A stretch of 64,000 nucleotides of DNA from Acidobacteriaceae bacterium. GTDB lineage: Bacteria; Acidobacteriota; Terriglobia; Terriglobales; Acidobacteriaceae. This document shows positions 8,364 through 15,754 of the stretch, in pieces (position 1 is the first letter of the stretch; the number at the start of each line of letters is the position of its first letter). A program made the translations under genes and the position numbers. The stretch is taken from NCBI GenBank assembly GCA_003132405.1, contig PKXQ01000104.1, positions 1-64,000 of the forward strand, in the 5' to 3' direction. The notes beneath the pieces are model-generated. The model saw only the letters and a list, made by a program, of their open reading frames with translations, was not told where the DNA came from and did no database searches.

Positions 8364-8395
8364 GTAGTGAACCAGCGGCGAGCCAATCTCACTAC
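8364..8395. repeat. Short inverted repeat between two envelope genes
   Basis: GTAGTGA at 8364-8370 is inverted as TCACTAC at 8389-8395, 18 bases apart, just after the stop of the ice-binding-like gene and about 52 bases upstream of the OmpA-like gene start. It could be a weak terminator or an operator with GTGA/TCAC half-sites. Confidence 0.3.
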
Positions 8396-8404
8396 CGAAT
8401 ACCC

Positions 8405-10096
8405 TTATGGACAGGGAGGTACATTCACCTGATTGCTGAGCAACGTGACTGCGCCCGTCCGAGCCAGCGCTCTGCCATTCAGCGTCGCGCCGGTGTCTAG
8501 CGAGACGGACGCCTGAGCCATAATGGTTCCTGCGAACGTTGTGCTGGTTCCAAGCGTCGCCGAACTACCGACCTGCCAGAACACGTCTGCGGACGTGGCG
8601 CCTCCGCTTAAAATGACATCGCTGTTGGTTGCTGCCGTGGTCAGCGTGGACACGATCTGGAAGATGTAGACACCGTTCCCGCTGAGGGTAAGGTTCCCGG
8701 TTATTCCCAGCGAGGGCTGGGCGCTCGTCGTCTTATAAACGCCGGGAGCGAGTGTTTCCCCTCCTATATCTGCGGGGAGGACAGCTCCTCCCGGTGCTGC
8801 CGCGGCGAAGTTATACGCCGTGGTCAAGTCGCCCTGGGCCGTCTGGGCAACCGCATCGCCCGCATGCAGCGTGCCGCTATAATTTGCCGGCGTAAATCCA
8901 GTGATCGCAGTCCCTGGCCACACGCCAATATCCCCACTAACGAACGTGGACGCTCCAGAATTGGTGACTGTGGAACCACCCAGGATTCCGAAACTGCAGG
9001 CCGATCCCAGCGGTACGGTGGGTTGACATGCCGTGGCAGATGTGGTGAAGGTCCATACATAATTACTTGTTAGTCCAACGCCAGCGAGATTCTTGGCCCC
9101 CGTGGTAATGGTGGCGGTGTAGAGGGTATCGAGTGTGAGCGGGTTGTCCGGTGTGAAGGTCGCGACATAGCTTGACACAGAATAGGTAACTGTCCCGGCC
9201 ACGGATGTAGAGCCCGCCGCCAACGTAAAGGTTGTGGTGTTGATCGTGGCGGGATTCATCGCCTCGCTGAAGGTGGCAACCACCAGGGTGCTGGGACATA
9301 TATCGTCAGAGCCATTAGGAGGGGCTACGGAAACCACGGTGGGCGGAGCGCATGCCGTGGCACTTGTGGTGAAAGTCCATACATAGTTACTCGCCAGGGC
9401 ATTGCCATTGAGGTTCTGGGCCCCCGTTGTAATGGTGGCGGTATAGAGAGTGCTCAGTGCAAGAGGGCTCGATGGTGTAAACGTCGCGGTTGACGCAGCG
9501 TACGTAACTACTCCCGTTACGGGCGTAGTGCCCGGCCCTGTCAAAGTGAAGGTTGTGGTATTGATCGTGGCAGGATTCATCGCCTCGCTGAAGGTAGCGG
9601 TCACTGCCGTGCTGGGACAGACGCCATTTGCCGGGGTCACGGAAATCACGGTGGGCGGAGCGCATGGTTCGGCAGCGGTGGTGAAGGTCCATACAAAGTT
9701 ACTCGCTAGCGCAATGCCGTACTCGTCTATGGCTCCAGTCGTAATCGTCGCGGTATAGAGAGTATCCAGTTCCAGAGCGCTTGATGGCGTAAAAGTAAAA
9801 ATTGTGTTGGTTGGATCGGCGGTAATTACTCCTGCCACTGCCTCGGGAGGAGTGCCTGCCGTCAACGTAAAGGTTGTGGCATTGATCGTGGCGGGTTGCA
9901 TCGGCAGGCTGAACGTGGCGGTCACTACGGTGTTGGGACAGACGCCGGCAGCACCAGTAGGAGGGGTTTCGGAAATTACTGTAGGCGGGGTTAGGCCTGG
10001 GTTGGCGCCGGGATTGCAGCATCCGGCGCTGAAGATGAGCAGTAAGAATGCTATGCACCACGTCGTGTAATTGTAGTATTTGCGCATGACCGTCAT
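8405..10096 (-). CDS. Lipoprotein with three Big_5 Ig-like repeats and an ice-binding (DUF3494) domain
   Basis: The 563-residue protein has a lipoprotein signal (FLLLIFSAGC, Cys26). It then carries three near-identical Ig-like repeats of about 104-110 residues (about 37-143, 144-247, 248-357), each with PPTVIS, a CP(N/S)T core, FTPSS or FTPDN and ending N(F/Y)VWTFTT. The last 200 residues are a DUF3494-type right-handed beta-helix (FGILGGSTVTNSGAS, SGDIGVWPGTAITGF, PGVYKTTSA, GNGVYIFQI, ADVFWQVGSSATLG, FAGTIMAQASVSLDTGATLNG), the fold of bacterial ice-binding proteins. That family binds ice or is used as an adhesin module. AGAGG lies seven bases before ATG 10096. The neighbouring palindrome at 10213 is 117 bases upstream. 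Confidence 0.85.
   Translation of the reverse strand: MTVMRKYYNYTTWCIAFLLLIFSAGCCNPGANPGLTPPTVISETPPTGAAGVCPNTVVTATFSLPMQPATINATTFTLTAGTPPEAVAGVITADPTNTIFTFTPSSALELDTLYTATITTGAIDEYGIALASNFVWTFTTAAEPCAPPTVISVTPANGVCPSTAVTATFSEAMNPATINTTTFTLTGPGTTPVTGVVTYAASTATFTPSSPLALSTLYTATITTGAQNLNGNALASNYVWTFTTSATACAPPTVVSVAPPNGSDDICPSTLVVATFSEAMNPATINTTTFTLAAGSTSVAGTVTYSVSSYVATFTPDNPLTLDTLYTATITTGAKNLAGVGLTSNYVWTFTTSATACQPTVPLGSACSFGILGGSTVTNSGASTFVSGDIGVWPGTAITGFTPANYSGTLHAGDAVAQTAQGDLTTAYNFAAAAPGGAVLPADIGGETLAPGVYKTTSAQPSLGITGNLTLSGNGVYIFQIVSTLTTAATNSDVILSGGATSADVFWQVGSSATLGTSTTFAGTIMAQASVSLDTGATLNGRALARTGAVTLLSNQVNVPPCP
9026..9991 (-). repeat. Three tandem Ig-domain-coding repeats of about 310 bp
   Basis: The DNA coding for the three Big_5 domains is itself repetitive: similar stretches such as those coding for NPATINTTTFTL and LYTATITTGA recur at about 310-bp spacing, most alike between the second and third units. 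This indicates recent tandem duplication and makes unequal recombination and copy-number variation likely. Confidence 0.7.
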
Positions 10097-10212
10097 CCTT
10101 TTTCCTCTCGGCTCAACTGCCGCGGTTCATTGGAATATTGCATTAGAACAAAAAAGATTAGTCGGATCGGCTGTAACCAATCTGTTCACAATTGCTCACA
10201 GTTACATCCAGC

Positions 10213-10248
10213 GTGACATCGATCACACAGATGTGTGATCGATGTCAC
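10213..10248. promoter_or_regulatory. Perfect 36-bp palindrome containing two CRP-like boxes
   Basis: GTGACATCGATCACACA (10213-10229) is exactly inverted at 10232-10248, leaving a two-base centre. Each arm holds a GTGA-N6-TCAC box (10213-10226 and 10235-10248), the recognition pattern of Crp-type regulators. It lies in the 469-bp divergent gap between the ice-binding-like lipoprotein (starting at 10096 leftwards) and the YSC84 gene (starting at 10566 rightwards), and could control either. The same box occurs once more upstream of the Crp/Fnr gene at 12414. The rest of the gap shows no gene. Confidence 0.65.
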
Positions 10249-10565
10249 TATGCGTACCCATTTGTCTTCCGGTTGCTGTGTCGTGGCTGAGCATAACTGT
10301 GTGTATGGGGGGGTGCTCTTGAAACCGCAGGTGCCGAACTTGTGAAAGAGTACTCTAAGGTCAACCTAAGGCAGGCATTCAAGACACACGGAGAACAAGA
10401 ATACGATTGGTAGTTCCGAGTGAGCATTTTTGCTCAGCCCTCTTAAGACCTGATTTGCTAAGTTCGGATTGACCTTGATGTGCCCGAATGTTCTCCCGGA
10501 CTTGTGCGCAAGACACGGTACGAATCCGGAGATGCGGCGCAGAGGTAACAGAAAAGAGGTTATCC

Positions 10566-11258
10566 ATGAAAAAAACAATGTTCCTACTTGCGATGTTGAG
10601 TCTCGGTACGTTGTGCTGGGCGGGGTCGGCGCGGGAAGACGCCACCGACCGGCTGGACAACGCAACCAACGTGATTCACGAAATTATGGGGATGCCTGAC
10701 AAAGGTATCCCGGAAGAAGTTTTAGAGCACGCAAAGTGCGTGGCGGTTATACCGCACACGGTCAAAGGTGGTTTTGTCTTCGGAGCTGAAGGAGGCAAGG
10801 GCGTGGCCACCTGCCGTACGGCGAATGGCTGGAGTGCGCCGGCGTTCATCACGATTTCGGGTGGAAGCTGGGGGTTGCAGATCGGTGTGGAAGCTGTGGA
10901 CGTGGTAATGATCTTTCAGAATGACAAAGCAATGCAAAGGCTGCTCTCCAGTAATTTCCAGGTTGGCGGGGACGCTTCCGCGGCGGCGGGTCCAGTTGGA
11001 CGCCATGCCGAGGCGGGCACGGATTGGAAGTTGGATACAGAGATCCTGACCTACTCTCGTGCCAAAGGCGCATTCGCTGGGCTCACGCTGACAGGTGCAT
11101 CGCTCCGTCAAGACAATGACTCCCGGCGTGCGATATACGGACACAACGTCACAACTCGGGCTTTGCTGTCGGGCAGAGTGCCGGTTCCAGCCGCAGCTGA
11201 GCGGTTCATTGCGGAGGTTCGCGGATCCAAAGCTGCGGCCAGAGTCAACAAAGAGTAG
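10566..11258 (+). CDS. Lipid-binding SYLF/YSC84 domain protein, secreted
   Basis: The 230-residue protein starts at ATG 10566 after AAGAGG (spacing about eight); in-frame upstream codons lack a ribosome site. A signal peptide (1-19, ending CWAGSA) is followed by the SYLF/YSC84 domain (about 30-215), recognised from IPEEVLEHAKCVAVIP, GGFVFGAEGGKGVATCR, APAFITISGGSWGLQIG and the later LTLTGASLRQDNDSRRAIYG. The family binds phosphoinositides in eukaryotes; bacterial members are periplasmic or outer-membrane associated stress proteins of unclear role. It is followed by a small lmo0937-type membrane protein, and the upstream palindrome may regulate it. Confidence 0.85.
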   Translation: MKKTMFLLAMLSLGTLCWAGSAREDATDRLDNATNVIHEIMGMPDKGIPEEVLEHAKCVAVIPHTVKGGFVFGAEGGKGVATCRTANGWSAPAFITISGGSWGLQIGVEAVDVVMIFQNDKAMQRLLSSNFQVGGDASAAAGPVGRHAEAGTDWKLDTEILTYSRAKGAFAGLTLTGASLRQDNDSRRAIYGHNVTTRALLSGRVPVPAAAERFIAEVRGSKAAARVNKE

Positions 11259-11385
11259 GTCTTCTGGACTCGACCTCTGCCGTTGTTTGGCAACAGAAAC
11301 TATCCATGCGTGCGAAGCGGTTTTCTTGCGAACGTTTGGATAGGACTCACATTCAGGTGCTCGCGAATGAGCAAAGGAGGTTGAC

Positions 11386-11535
11386 ATGCTTTGGACTATG
11401 TTCGTTGTTCTTCTGATTTTGTGGCTTTTGGGTTTCAGTCTGCATCTCGGCGGCGCCCTGATTCACTTACTGCTGGTTGTGGCGTTGGTGGTTCTGGTCA
11501 TTAACTTATTAAGTGGACGGCGGACCGCGGTTTGA
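11386..11535 (+). CDS. Small lmo0937-family membrane protein
   Basis: A 49-residue protein with a very good ribosome site (AAAGGAGG, seven bases before ATG 11386). It consists of two hydrophobic helices (MFVVLLILWLLGFSL and IHLLLVVALVVLVINLL) joined by HLGGA and ends SGRRTAV. This is the lmo0937/DUF5670 pattern, a small membrane protein often found beside stress genes such as YSC84 and CsbD. The molecular role is unknown. A strong hairpin follows the stop by 22 bases. Confidence 0.85.
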   Translation: MLWTMFVVLLILWLLGFSLHLGGALIHLLLVVALVVLVINLLSGRRTAV

Positions 11536-11557
11536 AGAGAGGTCGGTACGAGCTCAG

Positions 11558-11589
11558 CACCAGGAGGCCTCGGGTGTAGCCTCCTGGTG
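11558..11589. terminator. Strong hairpin between convergent genes
   Basis: CACCAGGAGGC at 11558-11568 pairs with GCCTCCTGGTG at 11579-11589, an 11-bp perfect stem with a 10-base loop. It sits between the lmo0937-type gene and the end of the Crp/Fnr gene, and probably stops transcription from either side; there is no T-run. Confidence 0.6.
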
Positions 11590-11684
11590 TACATCCTCTG
11601 TTCGTCCCCTTCCAACTTGACCATACTGTAAGGAATCTGTAATGTCCGAGCCTGACCCGTGAGTGCGAGACCTGGGGGCGCTAG

Positions 11685-12353
11685 CTAGTCGTGGAGCACG
11701 ACGTTGAGAAGCGAACTGTGAACGTGCAATACGTCGCCAGCCTGATAATCAACGAACCCCAATCCCCTGAACTTGTTCATGAAATGGCTAACCCGAGACC
11801 GAGTAGTGCCGATCATTTCTGCGAGGGTCTCCTGACTAATGTTGGGGATCACACATTCGGGCTTTCCGTCCTTGCCGAAGTGAGCAAGGAGGAGAAGGAC
11901 GCGAGCGAGGCGCTCCTCACTCGAATTGAAAAGCTGATCAACCAAATCCTCTTCGAGGCGTATGTTCCGTGCCAGCAAGAATGCTACGAACACACCGGAA
12001 ACCCCGTGTTCCCGGTGAAGCATTTCGATCATGGACTTCTTGTCGATTCGTATCACGGAGCAATCGGTCATCGCGGTAGCAGTGCAGAACCGAAGAGGCT
12101 CTCCTCTAAGGCACTCTTCTCCCAAGAAATCTCCCTCGCTCAGAATTCCTATCGTGGCTTCCTTCCCGCTCTTTGATACAACGGTCAGCTTTACCTTTCC
12201 TTTCTGTATATAAAAAACAGCATCGGACGAGTCACCCTGAACAAAGACTGTCTGTTTCTTGGGAACAGCCGTGATCGTCCTACCGTCGCCGATGGTCGAA
12301 AGGGATGTCTTGAGGTCGAATTTGACGAGCTGATTGGCCGCTACGACTCTCAT
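11685..12353 (-). CDS. Crp/Fnr-family transcription regulator
   Basis: The 222-residue protein has a cyclic-nucleotide-binding-type beta-roll (about 20-130; VFVQGDSSDAVFYIQKGKVK, ATIGILSEGDFLGEECL), a dimer helix (VAFLLARNIRLEEDLVDQLF) and a winged helix (about 145-215; ISQETLAEMIGTTRSRVSHF). No cysteine pattern of an Fnr iron-sulfur cluster is seen at the N-terminus. The RxRVS recognition helix differs from both CRP and FNR. ATG 12353 is used; a GTG nine bases upstream is possible and neither has a clear ribosome site. A GTGA-N6-TCAC box 61 bases upstream suggests autoregulation, and two such boxes form the palindrome at 10213. Confidence 0.85.
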   Translation of the reverse strand: MRVVAANQLVKFDLKTSLSTIGDGRTITAVPKKQTVFVQGDSSDAVFYIQKGKVKLTVVSKSGKEATIGILSEGDFLGEECLRGEPLRFCTATAMTDCSVIRIDKKSMIEMLHREHGVSGVFVAFLLARNIRLEEDLVDQLFNSSEERLARVLLLLAHFGKDGKPECVIPNISQETLAEMIGTTRSRVSHFMNKFRGLGFVDYQAGDVLHVHSSLLNVVLHD

Positions 12354-12413
12354 GATCGGCACTCTGCTGGCTGCTAGCTACCACAATTATCTCGCGCTGT
12401 TCGTTCTTTGCCC

Positions 12414-12427
12414 GTGATGGACGTCAC
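12414..12427. promoter_or_regulatory. CRP-like box upstream of the Crp/Fnr gene
   Basis: GTGATGGACGTCAC matches GTGA-N6-TCAC and differs from the right arm of the 10213 palindrome (GTGATCGATGTCAC) at only two positions. It lies 61 bases before the regulator's start codon, where an autoregulatory operator would be expected. Confidence 0.5.
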
Positions 12428-12491
12428 TTTCTGGAGTGATGCCAGACCGGAAGTATCTGGTACCGAGTTCAGCATCCGAGCCAACTGCTCG

Positions 12492-12645
12492 TTAGGTCTT
12501 GCCTCCGGTCACGCTCAGGATGTTTTTGTAGAACTCATCTTCCGTGTAGGCATCGGCCATCACGTCCGTCGGTGCCTCGTGCATAACCCGCAGATCCCCC
12601 GTGTGCCGGCTGTTGCCGGCGCGGAAGTCCTTCGGAGCGCCCTCT
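12492..12645 (-). pseudogene. C-terminal fragment of an unrecognised protein
   Basis: On the minus strand about 50 codons read GAPKDFRAGNSRHTGDLRV, MHEAPTDVMADAYTEDEFY and end NILSVTGGKT before TAA at 12494-12492. Composition and smooth amphipathic pattern look coding, yet no start is visible and the frame is not continued upstream. It appears to be the stump of a deleted gene. I do not recognise the family. Confidence 0.35.
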
Positions 12646-12960
12646 AGGACCAGCACACTAGCGCCGCTTTCGCAGTCTCGGCGGCCGGATCGTGAGCGAG
12701 CAGTAGCTCTAACTCACGGCGCAGATCGGGATTGCTGCGGTCCCCGTGAGAATCGTCGCATGGGAAGGCGAGGTTAGCGGAACCTGCGCGTAGGCCCGTG
12801 TGAACACCGCCGACTGCCGCGCCAACCCATCCAGGTTCGGAGTAAGTCGGCGCCTCGATCCCATGAACCCCATACGGTCCGCGCGCGTCGTGTCGAGCGG
12901 CGAAAAACGCGCGGGCCGGAGAAGGCGTTTCCAATATTGTGCTGATCATTTGTCGGCGAC
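12646..12960 (-). other. Gap with a possible kinase-like coding scrap
   Basis: No intact gene. On the minus strand, about 12742-12646, the text SNPDLRRELELLLAHDP resembles the short N-terminal helix preceding acidobacterial Ser/Thr kinases and related sigma-associated proteins, but no kinase follows. The rest shows nothing recognisable. Together with the flanking fragments this is a stretch of dead genes. Confidence 0.25.
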
Positions 12961-12972
12961 GCTTGTGCAGGT

Positions 12973-13266
12973 CACCTCGATCTGGACGACGGAAAGACCT
13001 ATGACTATAAGAAGGGTGCAAGCCTAAGTATGGACTTCCATTGTGAAGTTAGCGCCGAGGGATTGCGGATCGTGCTAGGTAAGCAGCAAGGGTCATATCC
13101 GGCGTGGTGGCGACAGATTGAGGTTCAGGTTTACGGCTGGCAGCCCAGGGAGCACACTGCCACTCTTGATGGGAAAAATATTGAGCTCGGAGTTAGTTCA
13201 GTGCCGGACAACGTGTCACTTACTATTCCGGACAATGAACGGGGAGCATGGTTAGAACTCAAGTAA
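12973..13266 (+). pseudogene. C-terminal remnant of a GH31-type glycoside hydrolase
   Basis: The plus-strand frame, open from about 12946, reads LDLDDGKTYDYKKGASLS and then VSAEGLRIVLGKQQGSYP and WRQIEVQVYGW, stopping at 13266. The D-D-G-x-T/S-Y-D-Y-x-x-G-A block followed by a beta-sandwich with I-x-V-x-V-Y-G is the C-terminal region of family 31 alpha-glucosidase-like enzymes. The catalytic barrel is absent. A Met at 13030 exists but has no ribosome site. I read it as a deletion remnant and not as a 78-residue gene. Confidence 0.5.
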
Positions 13267-13623
13267 ACTGCATGTCGAGTCTTGCGTATTCTTGAAATAA
13301 TCGATCCGTACTACTTTCCAGCATAAATGGTTCCGGAAGCATGATAAGGGGAATCGCCCATCCGGCGGATATTCATCGGAAAAGATACGGTTGATGGCGG
13401 TCAGCTCCGCACAGCGGTGATGGCGCGCCCACGATGGGCGCTTTGATCGGCCAAAACCGCGATCTTCGTGCGGCCTCGTCAAGAACCGATTCAGGTCCTT
13501 CTACCCGCGGGTCATCAATCACGTCTCGAGAAATCGCGCTGTCGATCTTTTCCGTCGGGTCCGCCTATCCCTATTCTCGATCTGAACGGCACCCTTTGAT
13601 ACGCAGCGCCAGGCCGTAAACGG
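13267..13623. other. Non-coding gap, nothing recognised
   Basis: This 357-bp stretch between the GH31 remnant and the convergent end of the metallophosphoesterase gene has short open frames on both strands but none with a ribosome site or recognisable motif. Confidence 0.4.
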
Positions 13624-14739
13624 TTACTCGAACTCAAGCATTACAATCTCGGGATTCGACCCTAATCTTAGTGGTGGTCCCCACGTTCCTGCTCCGCTCG
13701 AAGTAAAAACCTGCATCTTTCCGATGCGGCTTAAGCCATACACAAACTGGCCGTAGATTCTCCGCGCCATCCAACTCCAGGGTATGAATTGCCCAAGGTG
13801 CGTGTGCCCGGATAATTGCAGAGAAATGCCCGCAGCCTCGGCGACGTCCGGATGGTCGGGCGCGTGCGTCAACAGAATGCTCGCGCGCTCGCGGTCCAAG
13901 CGGACGCCGTGAAGCACCGACGCAAGCCGCCCATCCTGCGCCGCGTTTCGGTATGGCACGCCAATAATCTGTAAACCGTCCACTTCTACCTTCTCATTGC
14001 TGAGAACACGCACCCCAGCTGACGCAATGGCCTGCAGATACTTGCTATCGTCGCCAAATTGCTCGTGATTTCCCGCGACAAAATACACGCCCTGTGGCGC
14101 TGTGAGTTTGTTCAATGGTTGTGCTGCTAGCCCTGCATCAATGGCTGTCCCGTCATAGAGATCGCCGGCAATGAAAATCGCGTCCGGCTCTTCCTTTAAG
14201 ATCTTCGCAACCATGCGTCGCAGAAAACTGCCGTTTCGCACGTGGCCCAGGTGCACATCGCTGATCAGCGCCGCCCTTCGCCCGCGCCATGACGCCGGCA
14301 AGTTCGCGAGCCGTACCGTCTTTCGCGTGATTCTTGTCCAGCTTGCATTGAAAACCCCGTAGAGTCCGACCACTACGGCGGCACCGAACAGCAGTTCCAC
14401 GGTCCGATGGAAGTTCACGAGCAGCCCAGCCAGACGCGCGACACCGAGGATAATCCAAGCGGAAATTGCCGCCAGGAAAAGAAAAGTCAGTAGACCCAGC
14501 CAAACCGCGGCAGCCCTGTAAAACGCACGGAGAGCGACATTTGTATAGCGAAAGGCGAGCAGCGAGGCGGCAATGAAGCTCATCGACAACAATCCGAGAG
14601 CCAGCTTGATCCACAGTGCCCGCTGAGAACCGTTTCCTGCGGATGAAAATGTCCATGTCTCATAGAGGAGAAAGTGCGTCAAAAAAAGAACGGACTGAAG
14701 AATTACGATGAAACCGATTAGGCGTTTTCGTGCCCGCAT
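13624..14739 (-). CDS. Membrane-anchored metallophosphoesterase
   Basis: The 371-residue protein has four hydrophobic helices in its first 150 residues (e.g. LIGFIVILQSVLFLTHFLLY, AALFGLLTFL-like segments, VELLFGAAVVVGLYGVF). A calcineurin-like phosphoesterase domain follows, with all metal motifs: ISDVHLGH (D, H), FIAGDLYDG (G-D), VYFVAGNHEQFGD (G-N-H-E), LLTHAPDH and LSGHTHLGQ (G-H-x-H). The closest known type is the YaeI/UDP-2,3-diacylglucosamine-like membrane phosphodiesterase family; the substrate cannot be read from sequence. The Met at 14739 is preferred because the next upstream Met (14799) only adds a polar stretch, though neither has a strong ribosome site. Confidence 0.85.
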   Translation of the reverse strand: MRARKRLIGFIVILQSVLFLTHFLLYETWTFSSAGNGSQRALWIKLALGLLSMSFIAASLLAFRYTNVALRAFYRAAAVWLGLLTFLFLAAISAWIILGVARLAGLLVNFHRTVELLFGAAVVVGLYGVFNASWTRITRKTVRLANLPASWRGRRAALISDVHLGHVRNGSFLRRMVAKILKEEPDAIFIAGDLYDGTAIDAGLAAQPLNKLTAPQGVYFVAGNHEQFGDDSKYLQAIASAGVRVLSNEKVEVDGLQIIGVPYRNAAQDGRLASVLHGVRLDRERASILLTHAPDHPDVAEAAGISLQLSGHTHLGQFIPWSWMARRIYGQFVYGLSRIGKMQVFTSSGAGTWGPPLRLGSNPEIVMLEFE

Positions 14740-14828
14740 GGTGGATTGGATTCCCGCTTTGACATTACGATTGTTGGCCAGGCTTAATCGATATGACAAT
14801 CGATAGCGATTCTTGATGGCTCCCTATT

Positions 14829-14850
14829 TCGTTGGGTTACAACCCAACGA
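14829..14850. promoter_or_regulatory. 22-bp perfect palindrome in an intergenic region
   Basis: TCGTTGGGTT at 14829-14838 is exactly inverted as AACCCAACGA at 14841-14850, with AC at the centre. It lies 90 bases upstream of the metallophosphoesterase start and 440 bases before iorA. Size and symmetry suggest an operator for a dimeric repressor; the regulator is not identified. Confidence 0.5.
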
Positions 14851-15289
14851 TCCCGTGGTTGACAACACCAACTCAATCTGCGCGACAGCTCGTGCGAATC
14901 CAAGTCAATTAAGCGATGAGCAATTCTGCGATAGCAGGAACAATCGCCGAGAATCACAGATGCGAACTCCTGATCTTGACCGTCTGCGTCCACATTTCGA
15001 CAGCGCCGTCGACAGGTTGGCACACCGACAGTTGAGTGCTGCCCTGAGAGACGTTGATTGCGCGGCATGAGGCAATACTTCCCTTAACTTCAGGTGGCAG
15101 GCAAAGTGCTTCCAGATTTCACCGAGACGTCTGGAGAAATCTGTGAGAGTGGTGGTGTACTGGCGATTGTATACTCGCTCTTTTGTCATAGAGCGTTTCA
15201 GCTTCAGAGGATCGCCTTGCGCCAGAGCAAGTAGCAACGAGGATGAGTGAAGCTACCACTTGCAACTCAGATTCAGCGGTGACAACGAT
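14851..15289. other. Divergent intergenic region, no gene recognised
   Basis: About 440 bp before iorA. Minus-strand open frames exist (e.g. one beginning MTKERVYNRQYTT at about 15189) but show no ribosome site or known motif. A loose sigma-54-like sequence TGGCA-N7-GTGCT at 15095-15110 was seen and is not relied on. Confidence 0.35.
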
Positions 15290-15754
15290 ATGGCGAACGC
15301 GATCCAGTTCAAGGTAAACGGCGTAGCGCGCTCCTTTGACGGCGAACCGGACATGCCTCTGTTGTGGTATATCCGCGATACGCTGGGCCTGACCGGCACG
15401 AAGTTCGGCTGCGGTGTTGGGTTGTGCGGAGCATGCGCCATACACAAGAATGGCGACGCTACGCGTGCTTGTATTACTCCCATGAGTTCCCTGGCGGGCG
15501 CCGAAATCCGAACGATTGAGGATATTGGAGCCAACGGGCTCCATCCCGTGCAGAAGATGTGGATGCAATTCAACGTTCCGCAATGCGGTTACTGCCAGTC
15601 AGGGCAGATCATGCAGGCTATCGCCTTGTTGAAGGGTAAGCCCAAGCCCACCGACCAAGACGTTGACGATGGCATGGCAGCGAACATTTGCCGTTGCGGA
15701 ACTTATCAACGGATTCGGGCGGCCATCAAGGCTGCGGCGCAGGAGTCGGCATGA
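15290..15754 (+). CDS. iorA: Isoquinoline 1-oxidoreductase-type small subunit, two [2Fe-2S] clusters
   Basis: The 154-residue protein has the plant-type ferredoxin fold (about 1-75) with [13 protein letters not shown] and a further Cys in TRACIT binding the first [2Fe-2S] cluster. The helical domain (about 85-150) has [10 protein letters not shown] and [10 protein letters not shown] binding the second. This is the electron-transfer subunit of xanthine-dehydrogenase-family molybdoenzymes of the IorA/IorB type, which oxidise N-heterocycles or aldehydes and lack a FAD subunit. ATG 15290 is used since the fold starts immediately after it. Its stop overlaps the start of the large subunit, so the two are translationally coupled. 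Confidence 0.9.
   Translation: MANAIQFKVNGVARSFDGEPDMPLLWYIRDTLGLTGTKFGCGVGLCGACAIHKNGDATRACITPMSSLAGAEIRTIEDIGANGLHPVQKMWMQFNVPQCGYCQSGQIMQAIALLKGKPKPTDQDVDDGMAANICRCGTYQRIRAAIKAAAQESA

Noticed and set aside
15095-15110. TGGCA-N7-GTGCT as a sigma-54 promoter for iorA
   Set aside because: The -12 box is imperfect and it lies about 180 bases from the start; chance match is likely.
14905-15237. Minus-strand frame before iorA
   Set aside because: No ribosome site, no motif and no conserved pattern.
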